A stretch of DNA of 41,913 bases from Bacteroidia bacterium (lineage in GTDB: Bacteria > Bacteroidota > Bacteroidia > Bacteroidales > Azobacteroidaceae). The stretch covers positions 1-41,913 of the forward strand of contig BNWW01000014.1 of the NCBI GenBank assembly GCA_025999115.1, read 5' to 3'. Under the pieces are notes generated by a model, which saw nothing but the letters and a program-made list of their open reading frames with translations, was not told where the DNA came from and ran no database searches. Shown in pieces: positions 1-8,834 of this stretch (its first letter is position 1; the number at the start of each line of letters is the position of its first letter). The position numbers and the translations under genes are program-made.

Positions 1-1011
1 GGGCCTATTTTGTTGGGGGTTCGTACAGGAACAGAAGATATGAAAGGCTTAATTGCCGGTGAAGGGCGTTGGGCGCATATTGCGGATGGAGCTTTATTGT
101 CAACTGTTGACGCTCCATTAATAGTTGGAGAACGCAACGAAATGATTAAGAAATTAAATAATATGCAAACGGTTGAAGGTAAGCCGTTCTGTTTTACTGT
201 TCCGGACTTGTTTATACATGAGCGGGATAAAAATCTCATTTTCGAACCGTTCTATTCAATACATGACAGCCGGTACATGATGTATTGGTTGTCGATGACC
301 GAAAAAGAATATGAAAAAGTAAAGCAGGAATCGGAAGAAGCTGAACAAGCCAGAGTTGCATTAGACAATCGAACGATAGATGATGTAAAACCGGGAGAAC
401 AACAGCCGGAAGTTGACCATAATTTAAAATCAAACAATTCCAACTCAGGTTATCATAACGGAGAAGGTTGGCGAGACGCCGGCAGTAAGGGATATTTTAG
501 TTATAATATGGATACGGAAGGACATAACGATTTAAATCTTATGGTACGCTATTGGGGGAATGAAAGTGGTTCCCGTTCCTTTAAGATTCTGATAGACGGC
601 GAACTTTTAGTTATGGAAAATGTTGCCGGTAAGTGGAATAAAAATGAATTTGTAAATATGGAGTATCCACTTCCTGCAAATATGCTTGAAGGAAAAGAAA
701 CGATTACGGTACGATTCGAAACGCTGGAAAATAATTTTGCAGGAGGAATTTTCAGAGTCAGATTATTAACTCCCTTGCCTAAAAAATTACACTCTTCGGG
801 ATTAAACGGTTATCGCGAACAAAAAGAATCTTCTTTCAATGGGCAAGCTCAAGGAAACCCGGTTATTACGCACAAGTTTACAGCCGATCTTGCTGCTCTC
901 GTTCAACAAAAGTTTGTGCCAACGCGGCAGTTTAACATTATGGTTGGAAGAATCCTGACTCCCGGCGGTAGCGAAGAGACAGAATTGCTTGAAAGCAGAG
1001 GCCTAAACTAA
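1..1011 (+). CDS. GH127-type (DUF1680) glycoside hydrolase, 3' fragment
   Basis: This is the C-terminal part of a protein whose start lies before the window; the frame is open from base 1. The first residues (GPILLGVRTGTED) and the segment around LSTVDAPL, followed by an FEPFYSIHDSRYMMYW stretch at about residues 83-97, resemble the end of the catalytic region and the DUF4986 domain of GH127 / DUF1680 proteins, whose characterised members are beta-L-arabinofuranosidases. Residues about 130-262 (GYHNGEGWRDAGSKGYFSY, then a beta-sandwich pattern ending GGIFRVRLL) look like the DUF6805 domain usual in this architecture. About 75 further residues follow that I cannot assign. The active site is outside the window, so substrate cannot be judged. 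It is the only plus-strand gene on the left side and converges on the left block, its TAA overlapping that block's final stop. Family call fairly sure, function not. Confidence 0.75.
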   Translation, partial: GPILLGVRTGTEDMKGLIAGEGRWAHIADGALLSTVDAPLIVGERNEMIKKLNNMQTVEGKPFCFTVPDLFIHERDKNLIFEPFYSIHDSRYMMYWLSMTEKEYEKVKQESEEAEQARVALDNRTIDDVKPGEQQPEVDHNLKSNNSNSGYHNGEGWRDAGSKGYFSYNMDTEGHNDLNLMVRYWGNESGSRSFKILIDGELLVMENVAGKWNKNEFVNMEYPLPANMLEGKETITVRFETLENNFAGGIFRVRLLTPLPKKLHSSGLNGYREQKESSFNGQAQGNPVITHKFTADLAALVQQKFVPTRQFNIMVGRILTPGGSEETELLESRGLN

Positions 1012-3089
1012 AAATTAAACAAGATAAACTGCATCTCTCCTTTTTTCACCTCTATTTCCTTCCTGTCATCCCTCAAAGCCGAACCCGAAACTTCAACAAC
1101 TTCTCCTTTATTATGAATATTGATGTGTTTTCCGAAATAAGGTATGTTATCCACTCCGTTGTCTCCTTCGGGATAAATATTGACTAAACAAGGAGCGCCT
1201 TTCGTATACATGTAACCATTTTTCAACAAAACAAAATCAATCACGGTCGCCATGCCAAAGATTGACGGACGGACGCCGTCAGCATAAAAAGCAATGTTGT
1301 TGCGATAGGCTTCGGCAAACACACAGCGAGAGCGAATAATATCCCGCAAATTTGATTCAATAACGCCGCGAGCTAAAACATTTTTCCTGTGTTGAATAAG
1401 ACCATAAATGGAAAAATCGACGTCCGGATACTTGGAATCGAAACCGGCAAATACTTTATCCGTATCATAGTATTTATAAAATAACCCCAACAAACTTTCA
1501 TAATAATCTTCGCTTATTTCTTTAATATACAAAGCTGTCGTAAGCATATTCGGATCTCCTTGCCTGCCGGGAAATTGATTTATATGAGAAACCGGTAAAT
1601 CTTGAGGTGTTTTCCAGAACCATTCTTTACACTGCCGGATAAAATCGCGCCTTTTGTTTAACCAGCCGGTAGCCTCTTGCTCTTTTCCTAATTCTTTAGC
1701 AATAAACGACATATATTCCATGTCGATAATTGCCGATGCTACAAATTCAATGTCTTTTTCATTTTCCGGTGTTTCATTTCCATAAATCCAGCGAGGCTGT
1801 TTTATCCTCCAATCCAAATATCTTCCAATGGCAGGATAAACTTCCTGTAAAGACTTTTTATCTTTTGACAATTCATATAATACCCATGCGCTGTGCGCTT
1901 TTCGCGAAGGCAAGCTTTCACCGCCCAACATGCCTGTTTCATCTACCAGCGACATTAAGCCTTTCAGACAACTCCAAGCAACATTTACGTCAATATAGGC
2001 ATAAAGTTGCAAGCCGACAAAGGATTCCCAAGTGGCAGAGAAAGGAGCGGTTTCGTGACCTTCGTCCCACAAAGAGGCCTTTCCTGTTGCCATTTGGCAG
2101 TATGGATATTTTGTTCCTTCCGGAGGAATTATATTTTGAGCCAAAAGCACCCACGCCTTGTAATAGGTCAAACGGATTTCTTCCGACGTAACTCCTTTGC
2201 TATCAATGCTCTTAATGTCGAAATTAACAGGGTGAGGTATTTTATTCTTAAGGAAATCATTCCAATAATTCATTCTTTCCGTATATGCCTTCTGCACATT
2301 ATTTTTCACTCTTGCATTTCTTATATTCGCGGCAAGTATTTCGTCCTGTTCCGAAGCCAAAGCAAAAGAAACCAGTACGTCAAGCTGTTTTCTATCCGAT
2401 ATTTCCATCGACCACCATTGAGCGTTTTCCGGTTTTCCGGTCTTTATCTGTTTTTGCAGATCCTCTGCGGAAGCATAAAAAGAAATTGTTTTCAGATGAG
2501 TATTTTCGAATGAAACCGCATATTTGTAATTAGAAGAATTAACAATAATCAGTTGATTTTTATCATCTATATGGACAGTTCCCTGTATAAATCCGGATAC
2601 GAAATATTTTTCTTTTTTATCCAAATTCGATATTCTGGCAATCGTATTTTCATCGTAGAAGAAATCGTATCCGTTGATAGTTGTATTGTTTTTATATTTC
2701 GCAGAAAAAGGAAGTGCATAAGGAAGCCATTCGGTCGAAAATTCCGAGGCTTCTTCCAAAGCTCCTTCTTTTGATATTTTTCTTATTTCCAGCAAACTTT
2801 TCAATTCTCTTCCAAAACGGCCTTTGGAAGCATGTTGTTCATTGCTTATTGTCAGGTATCCGATATTCAAAGGCAAGAGCCGGCTATTGTTATATTCGGA
2901 AGCCGTTATTTCTGCCGATAAATTGAAATTGAATGGATTAATTACTATCCTCGAATCAGGTATACTTAAATCTCTTCGTTGCAACAGCCCGGTTTCCCGC
3001 AAATCATTAGCCATTGGTATATGGGCTTGCATGGCTACCGAAAATAACAGTATCAAAAATACCGGTAAAAATTTGAATTTATTTCTCAT
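1008..3089 (-). CDS. Exported (alpha/alpha)6-barrel glycoside hydrolase, GH63/MGH1-like
   Basis: A 693-residue protein with a Sec signal peptide (MRNKFKFLPVFLILLFSVAMQA), so probably periplasmic. An N-terminal beta-rich region (about residues 40-260) precedes a helical region (about 290-640) with aromatic/acidic motifs such as SLWDEGHETAPFS, GGESLPSRKAHSAW and WIYGNETPENEKD. These are typical of six-hairpin glycosidases related to GH63, GH37 and mannosylglycerate-hydrolase-like enzymes. The fold call is better supported than any substrate; an alpha-glucoside or alpha-mannoside is the natural guess from the neighbours. I chose the ATG at 3089, which begins the signal peptide; a TTG two codons upstream is in frame. 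It is the last gene of the leftward block, starting 17 bases after the GH130 stop. Its stop overlaps that of the convergent GH127 gene by four bases, leaving no room for a separate terminator. Confidence 0.7.
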   Translation of the reverse strand: MRNKFKFLPVFLILLFSVAMQAHIPMANDLRETGLLQRRDLSIPDSRIVINPFNFNLSAEITASEYNNSRLLPLNIGYLTISNEQHASKGRFGRELKSLLEIRKISKEGALEEASEFSTEWLPYALPFSAKYKNNTTINGYDFFYDENTIARISNLDKKEKYFVSGFIQGTVHIDDKNQLIIVNSSNYKYAVSFENTHLKTISFYASAEDLQKQIKTGKPENAQWWSMEISDRKQLDVLVSFALASEQDEILAANIRNARVKNNVQKAYTERMNYWNDFLKNKIPHPVNFDIKSIDSKGVTSEEIRLTYYKAWVLLAQNIIPPEGTKYPYCQMATGKASLWDEGHETAPFSATWESFVGLQLYAYIDVNVAWSCLKGLMSLVDETGMLGGESLPSRKAHSAWVLYELSKDKKSLQEVYPAIGRYLDWRIKQPRWIYGNETPENEKDIEFVASAIIDMEYMSFIAKELGKEQEATGWLNKRRDFIRQCKEWFWKTPQDLPVSHINQFPGRQGDPNMLTTALYIKEISEDYYESLLGLFYKYYDTDKVFAGFDSKYPDVDFSIYGLIQHRKNVLARGVIESNLRDIIRSRCVFAEAYRNNIAFYADGVRPSIFGMATVIDFVLLKNGYMYTKGAPCLVNIYPEGDNGVDNIPYFGKHINIHNKGEVVEVSGSALRDDRKEIEVKKGEMQFILFNF

Positions 3090-3106
3090 TTCCAATTGAT
3101 TATTAA

Positions 3107-4150
3107 TTATTTCAATGTTTGTAATATTTCATTCATGGAAAGCGTTGCTCCACAGACGACTTCATCGCCGGCTCCATAATACAAGTGAATTGTGTCACCT
3201 TCCACATAGTGACCATTAGTAAATACCACATTTCCGAAGAAACCCGTTTGCTCATAAGAAGCGACCGGTTCCATAATGGGTTGTGTACTGCGCGCCAACA
3301 CTTTGGAAGGATTTTTCAAATCCAACAATAAAGCACCCAAACAATAACGATGGTTTTTATCGGCGCCATGATAGATTTCCAACCAACCTTCGGGTGTCTT
3401 AATCGGTGCAGCTCCGGCGCCTGTCCGGGTTTCGTCCCACATTCCATTGCGAGTAAGCGCAATACACTTGTGGTTACCCCAGTGCTGTCTGTCGGGAGAT
3501 TCCGCCAGCCAAATATAATTACCGCCCAATTCGGGACTGCTCGGACGGTGCAAAGCATAATATTTGCCATTGATTTTTTCTTCAAAAAGAGCGCAATCCT
3601 TATTGTGCGGCGGAAATATCATTCCATGATGCTCGAATGTTTTCCAGTCACAGGTTTTCATCAAACCCACTCCCACAGCAACACGGGAGACTTCCGTAAA
3701 AGTAAGATAAAATCCATCAGCCATAGTTGTAACGCGACAATCTTCAATCCCAAAAGACTCAAGTTCTCCTTTTCCAAAAATGGGAGGATAATCCGGATCT
3801 TCATAAAAATCAATGCCGTTATCGCTAAAGACAAGGCGCAGATACGACAGTGTCGTCAAATAATTTTGACCTTTATACTGAATAACTCTTGGATCCGAAG
3901 TATCCAAATCCGGATCACTTTTATCAAATGTCAATATCTCGATGGCTCCATTGCTGTTATATACCGGAAAACTGATTTTTCCTTCTATTTGTGCAGGCCT
4001 TTCGGCAACACGCAACAACAGGCATATTTTTCCGTTAAACCTGAAAACGCCGGGATTTAACAAACAAGTAATTTCCATTCCTTCTATTCCCGGCCTAAGA
4101 CCGGAAGGTTTGATTAAAGGATTAGCCTTTAGTCTTTGTGCAATATCCAT
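3107..4150 (-). CDS. GH130 beta-mannoside phosphorylase
   Basis: A 347-residue protein of normal GH130 length. The family converts beta-mannosides plus phosphate into mannose 1-phosphate and a shortened sugar; relatives in Bacteroides act on Man-beta-1,4-GlcNAc from N-glycan cores or on beta-1,2- or beta-1,4-mannosides. Visible family marks are LNPGVFRFNGK (32-42), LLRVAERP (45-52), the GIEDCRVT segment holding the presumed catalytic Asp (D137), NKDCALF (183-189), HRPSS (201-205), GMWDETRTGAGAAPI (236-250) and YHGADKNHRY (260-269). Basic residues at R156, K184, R202 and H261 fit a phosphate-binding set and favour a phosphorylase over a GH130 hydrolase, though I could not align it. There is no signal peptide, so it probably acts in the cytoplasm on imported disaccharide, unlike its exported neighbours. 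It lies 48 bases downstream of the GH38 gene and is likely co-transcribed. Exact linkage is not readable from the sequence. Confidence 0.88.
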   Translation of the reverse strand: MDIAQRLKANPLIKPSGLRPGIEGMEITCLLNPGVFRFNGKICLLLRVAERPAQIEGKISFPVYNSNGAIEILTFDKSDPDLDTSDPRVIQYKGQNYLTTLSYLRLVFSDNGIDFYEDPDYPPIFGKGELESFGIEDCRVTTMADGFYLTFTEVSRVAVGVGLMKTCDWKTFEHHGMIFPPHNKDCALFEEKINGKYYALHRPSSPELGGNYIWLAESPDRQHWGNHKCIALTRNGMWDETRTGAGAAPIKTPEGWLEIYHGADKNHRYCLGALLLDLKNPSKVLARSTQPIMEPVASYEQTGFFGNVVFTNGHYVEGDTIHLYYGAGDEVVCGATLSMNEILQTLK

Positions 4151-4198
4151 AAATAATTTCGTTACTATGTTTCTGAATTTTTAGCGAGATAAGCGTGA

Positions 4199-7100
4199 TT
4201 ATTTATTAATAATGATCATTTTCCCGAAATCGTTTGAAACCGTTTTTCCGGTTTCGTTACGGGCTTCCAGACTGTAAGAATAAAATCCCGAATCATACGA
4301 TTTGTTTATCCATGTCAGTTCCTGGTTTCCGGATGTTGCCACGGGGAAAACCGATGAATCGATCATCATTCCCTTTATATTGAAAACCGACAATCGAATA
4401 TTTCTTGCATTGACCGGAGTGTAGCAATAAATTGTTGTACTTTCTCTGAACGGATTCGGATAATTGTAAACTGCCGTTTTTTTTGTATTGATTGCAGATA
4501 TACTCAAGGATGCATCTTTTTTTCCGAACACATCGAATGAATAAATGCGGGCAATATTATTGTCTCCCTGTTCTCCTTTATCAATTACCAAACGTACTTT
4601 TTTAGTACGAACCGGAGTTGACAACTCTTTGGAAGACACATAATCTTGATTATTGGAAATCGTTTCAAGAGTTACAAGCGTGTTGTTGGCATCATAATAC
4701 TGAATTTTGAAATCGACCGTAATCTGGGGTTCGCCTTCACCATAAATGTCTTTTTCAACTCCCGCATGTGTTACACTCCAACGGCAGATTTCCACTTCTT
4801 CGGGAAATTCATATTCCAACCATTTTTGAGGAGATGTATTGTCACACCATTTGGTGAAAGGATTATTATCCGCAGCCATACGAGGAGCTTCTCCGCTATT
4901 GGTATAACCGGAAGCCGAAACATTGAATGGAGTAAGCAGTTCCCCGCAAGAAGAAGCAACATTGGGTTGAATATATTCATACTCAGGCAAATAATAAGTT
5001 TTTGTAACAGGAACCAAGTTGTCATTCTCATTGTCGGATAACGTAGCGGCAAAAAGATATACTTCACCATCATTCGGTAATGTGAGCGTCGTTGCATTTT
5101 CCGGCACGGGAATCAGATACTTAAACATGTACATGTAGCGATAAGCCTCATTTTGATTGTCTATCACATCGTGGCTGTGCGTGCAAGTATGAGCGACATT
5201 TTCGCGGCGATAAAACTGTTCGGCATAAACGGTTCCCCATTGTCCTACATAATTACCATAATATTCCACTTTTACAGGAGTTTTCACTCCATCAACACCA
5301 AATTCTATTTCCGAACCATTCAGATTTTCACCGGCAGCCAATAAATACAGTTTGGTAGCGCCACGATGTGGAGGTAATGTAATTTTTTGCCCTTCGCATC
5401 TAACCGCATTTTCTTTTCCGTCGGCACGATCACCCACAGTAAAAGAAATTCCATCAGCTATTATTTTATCCGGAATCAATTCAGCAGGATAAGCATAACC
5501 GGAAACTCCGAGTTGCCCATCTTTTTTCTTCGTATCGTAACTCATCACATCTGCATTATAAGGCAATGATACTGGGATAGAGCTTGCTTCGACAGAAGTA
5601 TCAGCGGGATTTTCCAATTTCACTGCAAATGTTTTGGGCTGAAATTTAGTGATGTCAAACACCAATTGATTACCGTTGAAAGTAGCCGGCCCTTTATCTT
5701 CTTCCACGCCGTTCAGCTCTTTGGCAGAAATGACATTGGCGGGAAAAGTGATTTGTACATTATTTTGCGGATTACCCGTAAGCTCATATACACGAACAAT
5801 CATTTCATCGGAATCTTCTGCTTTCTTGAATGCTTTTATAGCCACTTTATCCGTATTCAAGCTCAATGTTTCAAACGATTTTCCCAGATTCCCCCCATGT
5901 TTGGGAGATACATAAGCAATCAACGGCTGATTTAGCTTGCTTGCTTCCCATTGCGTCTTTTCATTCCATTTTCCGATATGACGATATAACGAATAAGTGA
6001 ACTTGTTCAGGCCTAAATCCTGATTTTTCGCATAAACATAAGAGCCGTCTGTTTCCGGCGTATGGATAAGGGTTAACCTGATGGTGTTGTCGTCCGGCTT
6101 ATCCCAACCATACTTACAATCATTCAGGATAGAAACGCCATACGAGTCATCGCTATCCGTGAGATCCGCCCATTGATGTCCGGGAACTTCATACAAGTTT
6201 TCCGTTCGGTTACCTCTTTCAATGGCTCCGATTGACAAATCAAACGTAGCCTTCGGATTGGAAGCAGTGAAGGGGAATGCGACTTTCATCAGGGTTTTGC
6301 GAGTTTGCCAGTCCACTTCGTTAACAAAGTCAATTCTGCCGGAAGTTCCTTGTGAAGTGAGGCTGACATATTGCACAAATTCCGAACCTTCTTTGGAGCG
6401 GGTAATTTTCAAGCTCGACCTTAGAGGTCCCTGCTCAGCAATCGTTACCTTCACATTAGCATCTACATATCCGTAAGGAGTTCTGCGAACATCATCATAC
6501 ACAATTTCCCAAGCAGGCCAGAATCCCGGTTTATCGTGCAACAGTTCCATGCGAACAGGCGCTTTCAGCAGCTCTTTGTTGGATTGTTTCTTATCCTTAA
6601 TGGAAGCTACATCTCCATTTGCATTGATCGTAACAACATATTCGTCATTTTCGATGGAATTAGCCGTAACGGATAATGTAGATGGAATAGAAACCGAGGT
6701 GTTATCATCTAATCGGAGTTCATAAGTCGAATAACCCAAAGAAGGAACAGCGGCGGCAAACAAAAATTTCAACGTACCATTTTCATAACTCAATTTCTGA
6801 GTGGCAATCGCAGTTCCCGAAGGATCGTAAACGGTGATTTGAGCAGGTTCCCTTGCAACTGCAACGCTTGCTTCCACCATATCCTTACGTTCTATCGACA
6901 ACGGATTGTAAACTACTAAAGGAATACCGGTTACTTCCGTATTCATTTGGCGGGCAACAGCGCCTACCGCACTATTCAGCGTTTTGGAAAAATCCAGTTG
7001 TGATAAAACATGGTCGTTGTAGGTATAGCTGTAAGCTACCGGAGTAGAAGTACCGGTCAAGTCGTCGTGGAACTGATGCCATATAACACGAATCCAAGAA

Positions 7101-8764
7101 TCACGAATAATATCCGATTGATAAGGAAGAGCGCCTAACCAGTCGGCTATCACAGATGATTTTTCTGTAGCATCTGCCAGAAGCTCGTTTTTCCGGTTCC
7201 AATATTTCAGGATTGCATGCGAAGTATAGCAACCCGTACCATGTACTTTCATCGGTAACTCGTTATTCCACACAGGAAGTTTATCCCTTTGCGCAGGAGT
7301 AAAAGCATTGAAAAAATCATCGGGATTAGCTACTTTTACCTTCACAGGCCCGGTACCGTTTACGCTTTTATCTAACCACTCGGCAGATTCCCCCGGCATT
7401 GCACCGCCTTGGTCTCCTACCCCGGTATAGCGGAATACCCACGGAACTCCCAATTTATTCTTATTATCATTACACTCATTCAACACACTCATATCCACAG
7501 ACATGTCCTTGTTGTATAATTCCACATAAGCGCCGGGCTTGATGGCAAAATAGATCTGTGAATCATCTACTCCCTGCCAGCGTCCGAATGCCGGAAGATC
7601 TTCCCATTTATAAGCGCAATTCCACGACAGTTTTTGCGTATGAAAACCTTGTTGGCCGCAATGAGCCGCCAAGGTAGGCAAGGTGTAAGGAAAACCAAAG
7701 CAATCGGGCAACATCACGTCATAACCGCCCCGCACGCCAAATTCTTTTTTGTAGAATTTTGTTCCGTAAAGGAAATTCCTGATAATCGACTCTGCCGAAG
7801 GAACCATCACATCATTGGCATCAACGGAAGCTCCACTGATGTGCCAGCGTCCGGTGTTTACATATTCTTTTAACCGGACATATAAATCCGGATTATATTC
7901 TTTGGTAAACATGTATTTGATGGCGCCTTCAAAATTGAACTTGTAATGTTCCGTATTCTCAAACAAATCGAAATTTTTGGTCAAGGTATTGGGTACATAT
8001 TCGTCGATAGTTTTCTTCACAGTCCAGCACCATTGTGTATCCAAATGGGCATTGGTAACGAAGAAAAGGGTATTTTCGGCACGCTCTTCTCCGGTATAGG
8101 CAGAAACGGCAAAAATAGAGGCGGAAGAAGTAGCCGATGATCCTTTTTCATACGAGAAAGAAACAGACTTGACTGTTTTCTCCGGGTCTGTTTTCACATA
8201 TAATTCGAATAAACAAAACTTTAAGGGATCAAATTTCCCATAATCAGCGCCTGAGGCGCCGATTCTTCCCAAGCCATAAAAACTTGCCTTTTCGCCGGTC
8301 TCCTGATACCAGTCAAGAAAAGTCTGTTCGGAAGGCGACATGCTGCTTCCATCTGTGTAGTTTACGGTTATCTTCACCGTGCTTGTTCCGCCGGAGCTTA
8401 CGCCCAATACCCATAATTCATTGGCTTGTAATTGATTGACAAGGGTTAATTCTCCTGTTAAAGGTTTATCTCCTCCTATACGAAGCACATTATTCGATTG
8501 AAAAGAAGCCAATTGATATTCGACTCCCAATGAAGAAGTTAAATTTTGAGGCAACGCTCCTTCCGTTTTTATTCCGGCAGAATAATAAGCCCAGGCAGCG
8601 CGAGCGTCTAAAGAAGCTACATTGCTTAAATTTTCATCCGAATCATAAACAGGATCTATATTGAAGCCTGTTAACACAAGGGGAATATAATCTTGCGCCG
8701 AAACAGATTGACAAAAGCAAAACAGAATCGCCGAAACGATTGAAATCAGCCATGTTTTTTTCAT
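4199..8764 (-). CDS. T9SS-exported GH38 alpha-mannosidase with discoidin-like domain
   Basis: A 1521-residue enzyme with signal peptide MKKTWLISIVSAILFCFCQS and a beta-rich N-terminal region (about 25-230). A GH38 catalytic part follows. Zn-binding H240 and D242 lie in NAHLDTQWCW, the presumed nucleophile is D354 in MLPDCFGFPY, and a further metal-site histidine lies in the WHQFHDDLTGTS segment. Large beta-sandwich domains follow to about 1070. A region of about 1290-1435 (ASGYTNSGEAP, NPFTKWCDN, VRLVIDKG, YSFDVFG) looks like an F5/8 type C or NPCBM-type carbohydrate-binding domain. The last ~80 residues, beginning YNYPNPF, are a T9SS type A sorting domain, so the enzyme should be secreted and surface-bound. 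GH38 enzymes are Zn-dependent retaining alpha-mannosidases. I placed the start at 8764 because the 19 codons upstream would put charged and Cys residues ahead of the signal peptide. At 8787-8800, just upstream, a five-pair hairpin (TGCTC/GAGCA) occurs. Confidence 0.9.
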   Translation of the reverse strand: MKKTWLISIVSAILFCFCQSVSAQDYIPLVLTGFNIDPVYDSDENLSNVASLDARAAWAYYSAGIKTEGALPQNLTSSLGVEYQLASFQSNNVLRIGGDKPLTGELTLVNQLQANELWVLGVSSGGTSTVKITVNYTDGSSMSPSEQTFLDWYQETGEKASFYGLGRIGASGADYGKFDPLKFCLFELYVKTDPEKTVKSVSFSYEKGSSATSSASIFAVSAYTGEERAENTLFFVTNAHLDTQWCWTVKKTIDEYVPNTLTKNFDLFENTEHYKFNFEGAIKYMFTKEYNPDLYVRLKEYVNTGRWHISGASVDANDVMVPSAESIIRNFLYGTKFYKKEFGVRGGYDVMLPDCFGFPYTLPTLAAHCGQQGFHTQKLSWNCAYKWEDLPAFGRWQGVDDSQIYFAIKPGAYVELYNKDMSVDMSVLNECNDNKNKLGVPWVFRYTGVGDQGGAMPGESAEWLDKSVNGTGPVKVKVANPDDFFNAFTPAQRDKLPVWNNELPMKVHGTGCYTSHAILKYWNRKNELLADATEKSSVIADWLGALPYQSDIIRDSWIRVIWHQFHDDLTGTSTPVAYSYTYNDHVLSQLDFSKTLNSAVGAVARQMNTEVTGIPLVVYNPLSIERKDMVEASVAVAREPAQITVYDPSGTAIATQKLSYENGTLKFLFAAAVPSLGYSTYELRLDDNTSVSIPSTLSVTANSIENDEYVVTINANGDVASIKDKKQSNKELLKAPVRMELLHDKPGFWPAWEIVYDDVRRTPYGYVDANVKVTIAEQGPLRSSLKITRSKEGSEFVQYVSLTSQGTSGRIDFVNEVDWQTRKTLMKVAFPFTASNPKATFDLSIGAIERGNRTENLYEVPGHQWADLTDSDDSYGVSILNDCKYGWDKPDDNTIRLTLIHTPETDGSYVYAKNQDLGLNKFTYSLYRHIGKWNEKTQWEASKLNQPLIAYVSPKHGGNLGKSFETLSLNTDKVAIKAFKKAEDSDEMIVRVYELTGNPQNNVQITFPANVISAKELNGVEEDKGPATFNGNQLVFDITKFQPKTFAVKLENPADTSVEASSIPVSLPYNADVMSYDTKKKDGQLGVSGYAYPAELIPDKIIADGISFTVGDRADGKENAVRCEGQKITLPPHRGATKLYLLAAGENLNGSEIEFGVDGVKTPVKVEYYGNYVGQWGTVYAEQFYRRENVAHTCTHSHDVIDNQNEAYRYMYMFKYLIPVPENATTLTLPNDGEVYLFAATLSDNENDNLVPVTKTYYLPEYEYIQPNVASSCGELLTPFNVSASGYTNSGEAPRMAADNNPFTKWCDNTSPQKWLEYEFPEEVEICRWSVTHAGVEKDIYGEGEPQITVDFKIQYYDANNTLVTLETISNNQDYVSSKELSTPVRTKKVRLVIDKGEQGDNNIARIYSFDVFGKKDASLSISAINTKKTAVYNYPNPFRESTTIYCYTPVNARNIRLSVFNIKGMMIDSSVFPVATSGNQELTWINKSYDSGFYSYSLEARNETGKTVSNDFGKMIIINK

Positions 8765-8834
8765 GTGTAAATAATTTGTTTTCTCATGCTCTTTGGAGCA
8801 ATCTTTGCATGTGGGTTTCATGATAATAATGTTC

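Noticed and set aside
3350..4060. 236-codon open frame antisense to GH130
   Set aside because: Mirror of a well-conserved GH130 coding sequence, with no recognisable product.
8765..8821. Longer start for the GH38 gene (19 extra codons)
   Set aside because: It would place charged and Cys-containing residues ahead of a clear signal peptide; the internal ATG at 8764 is a better start.
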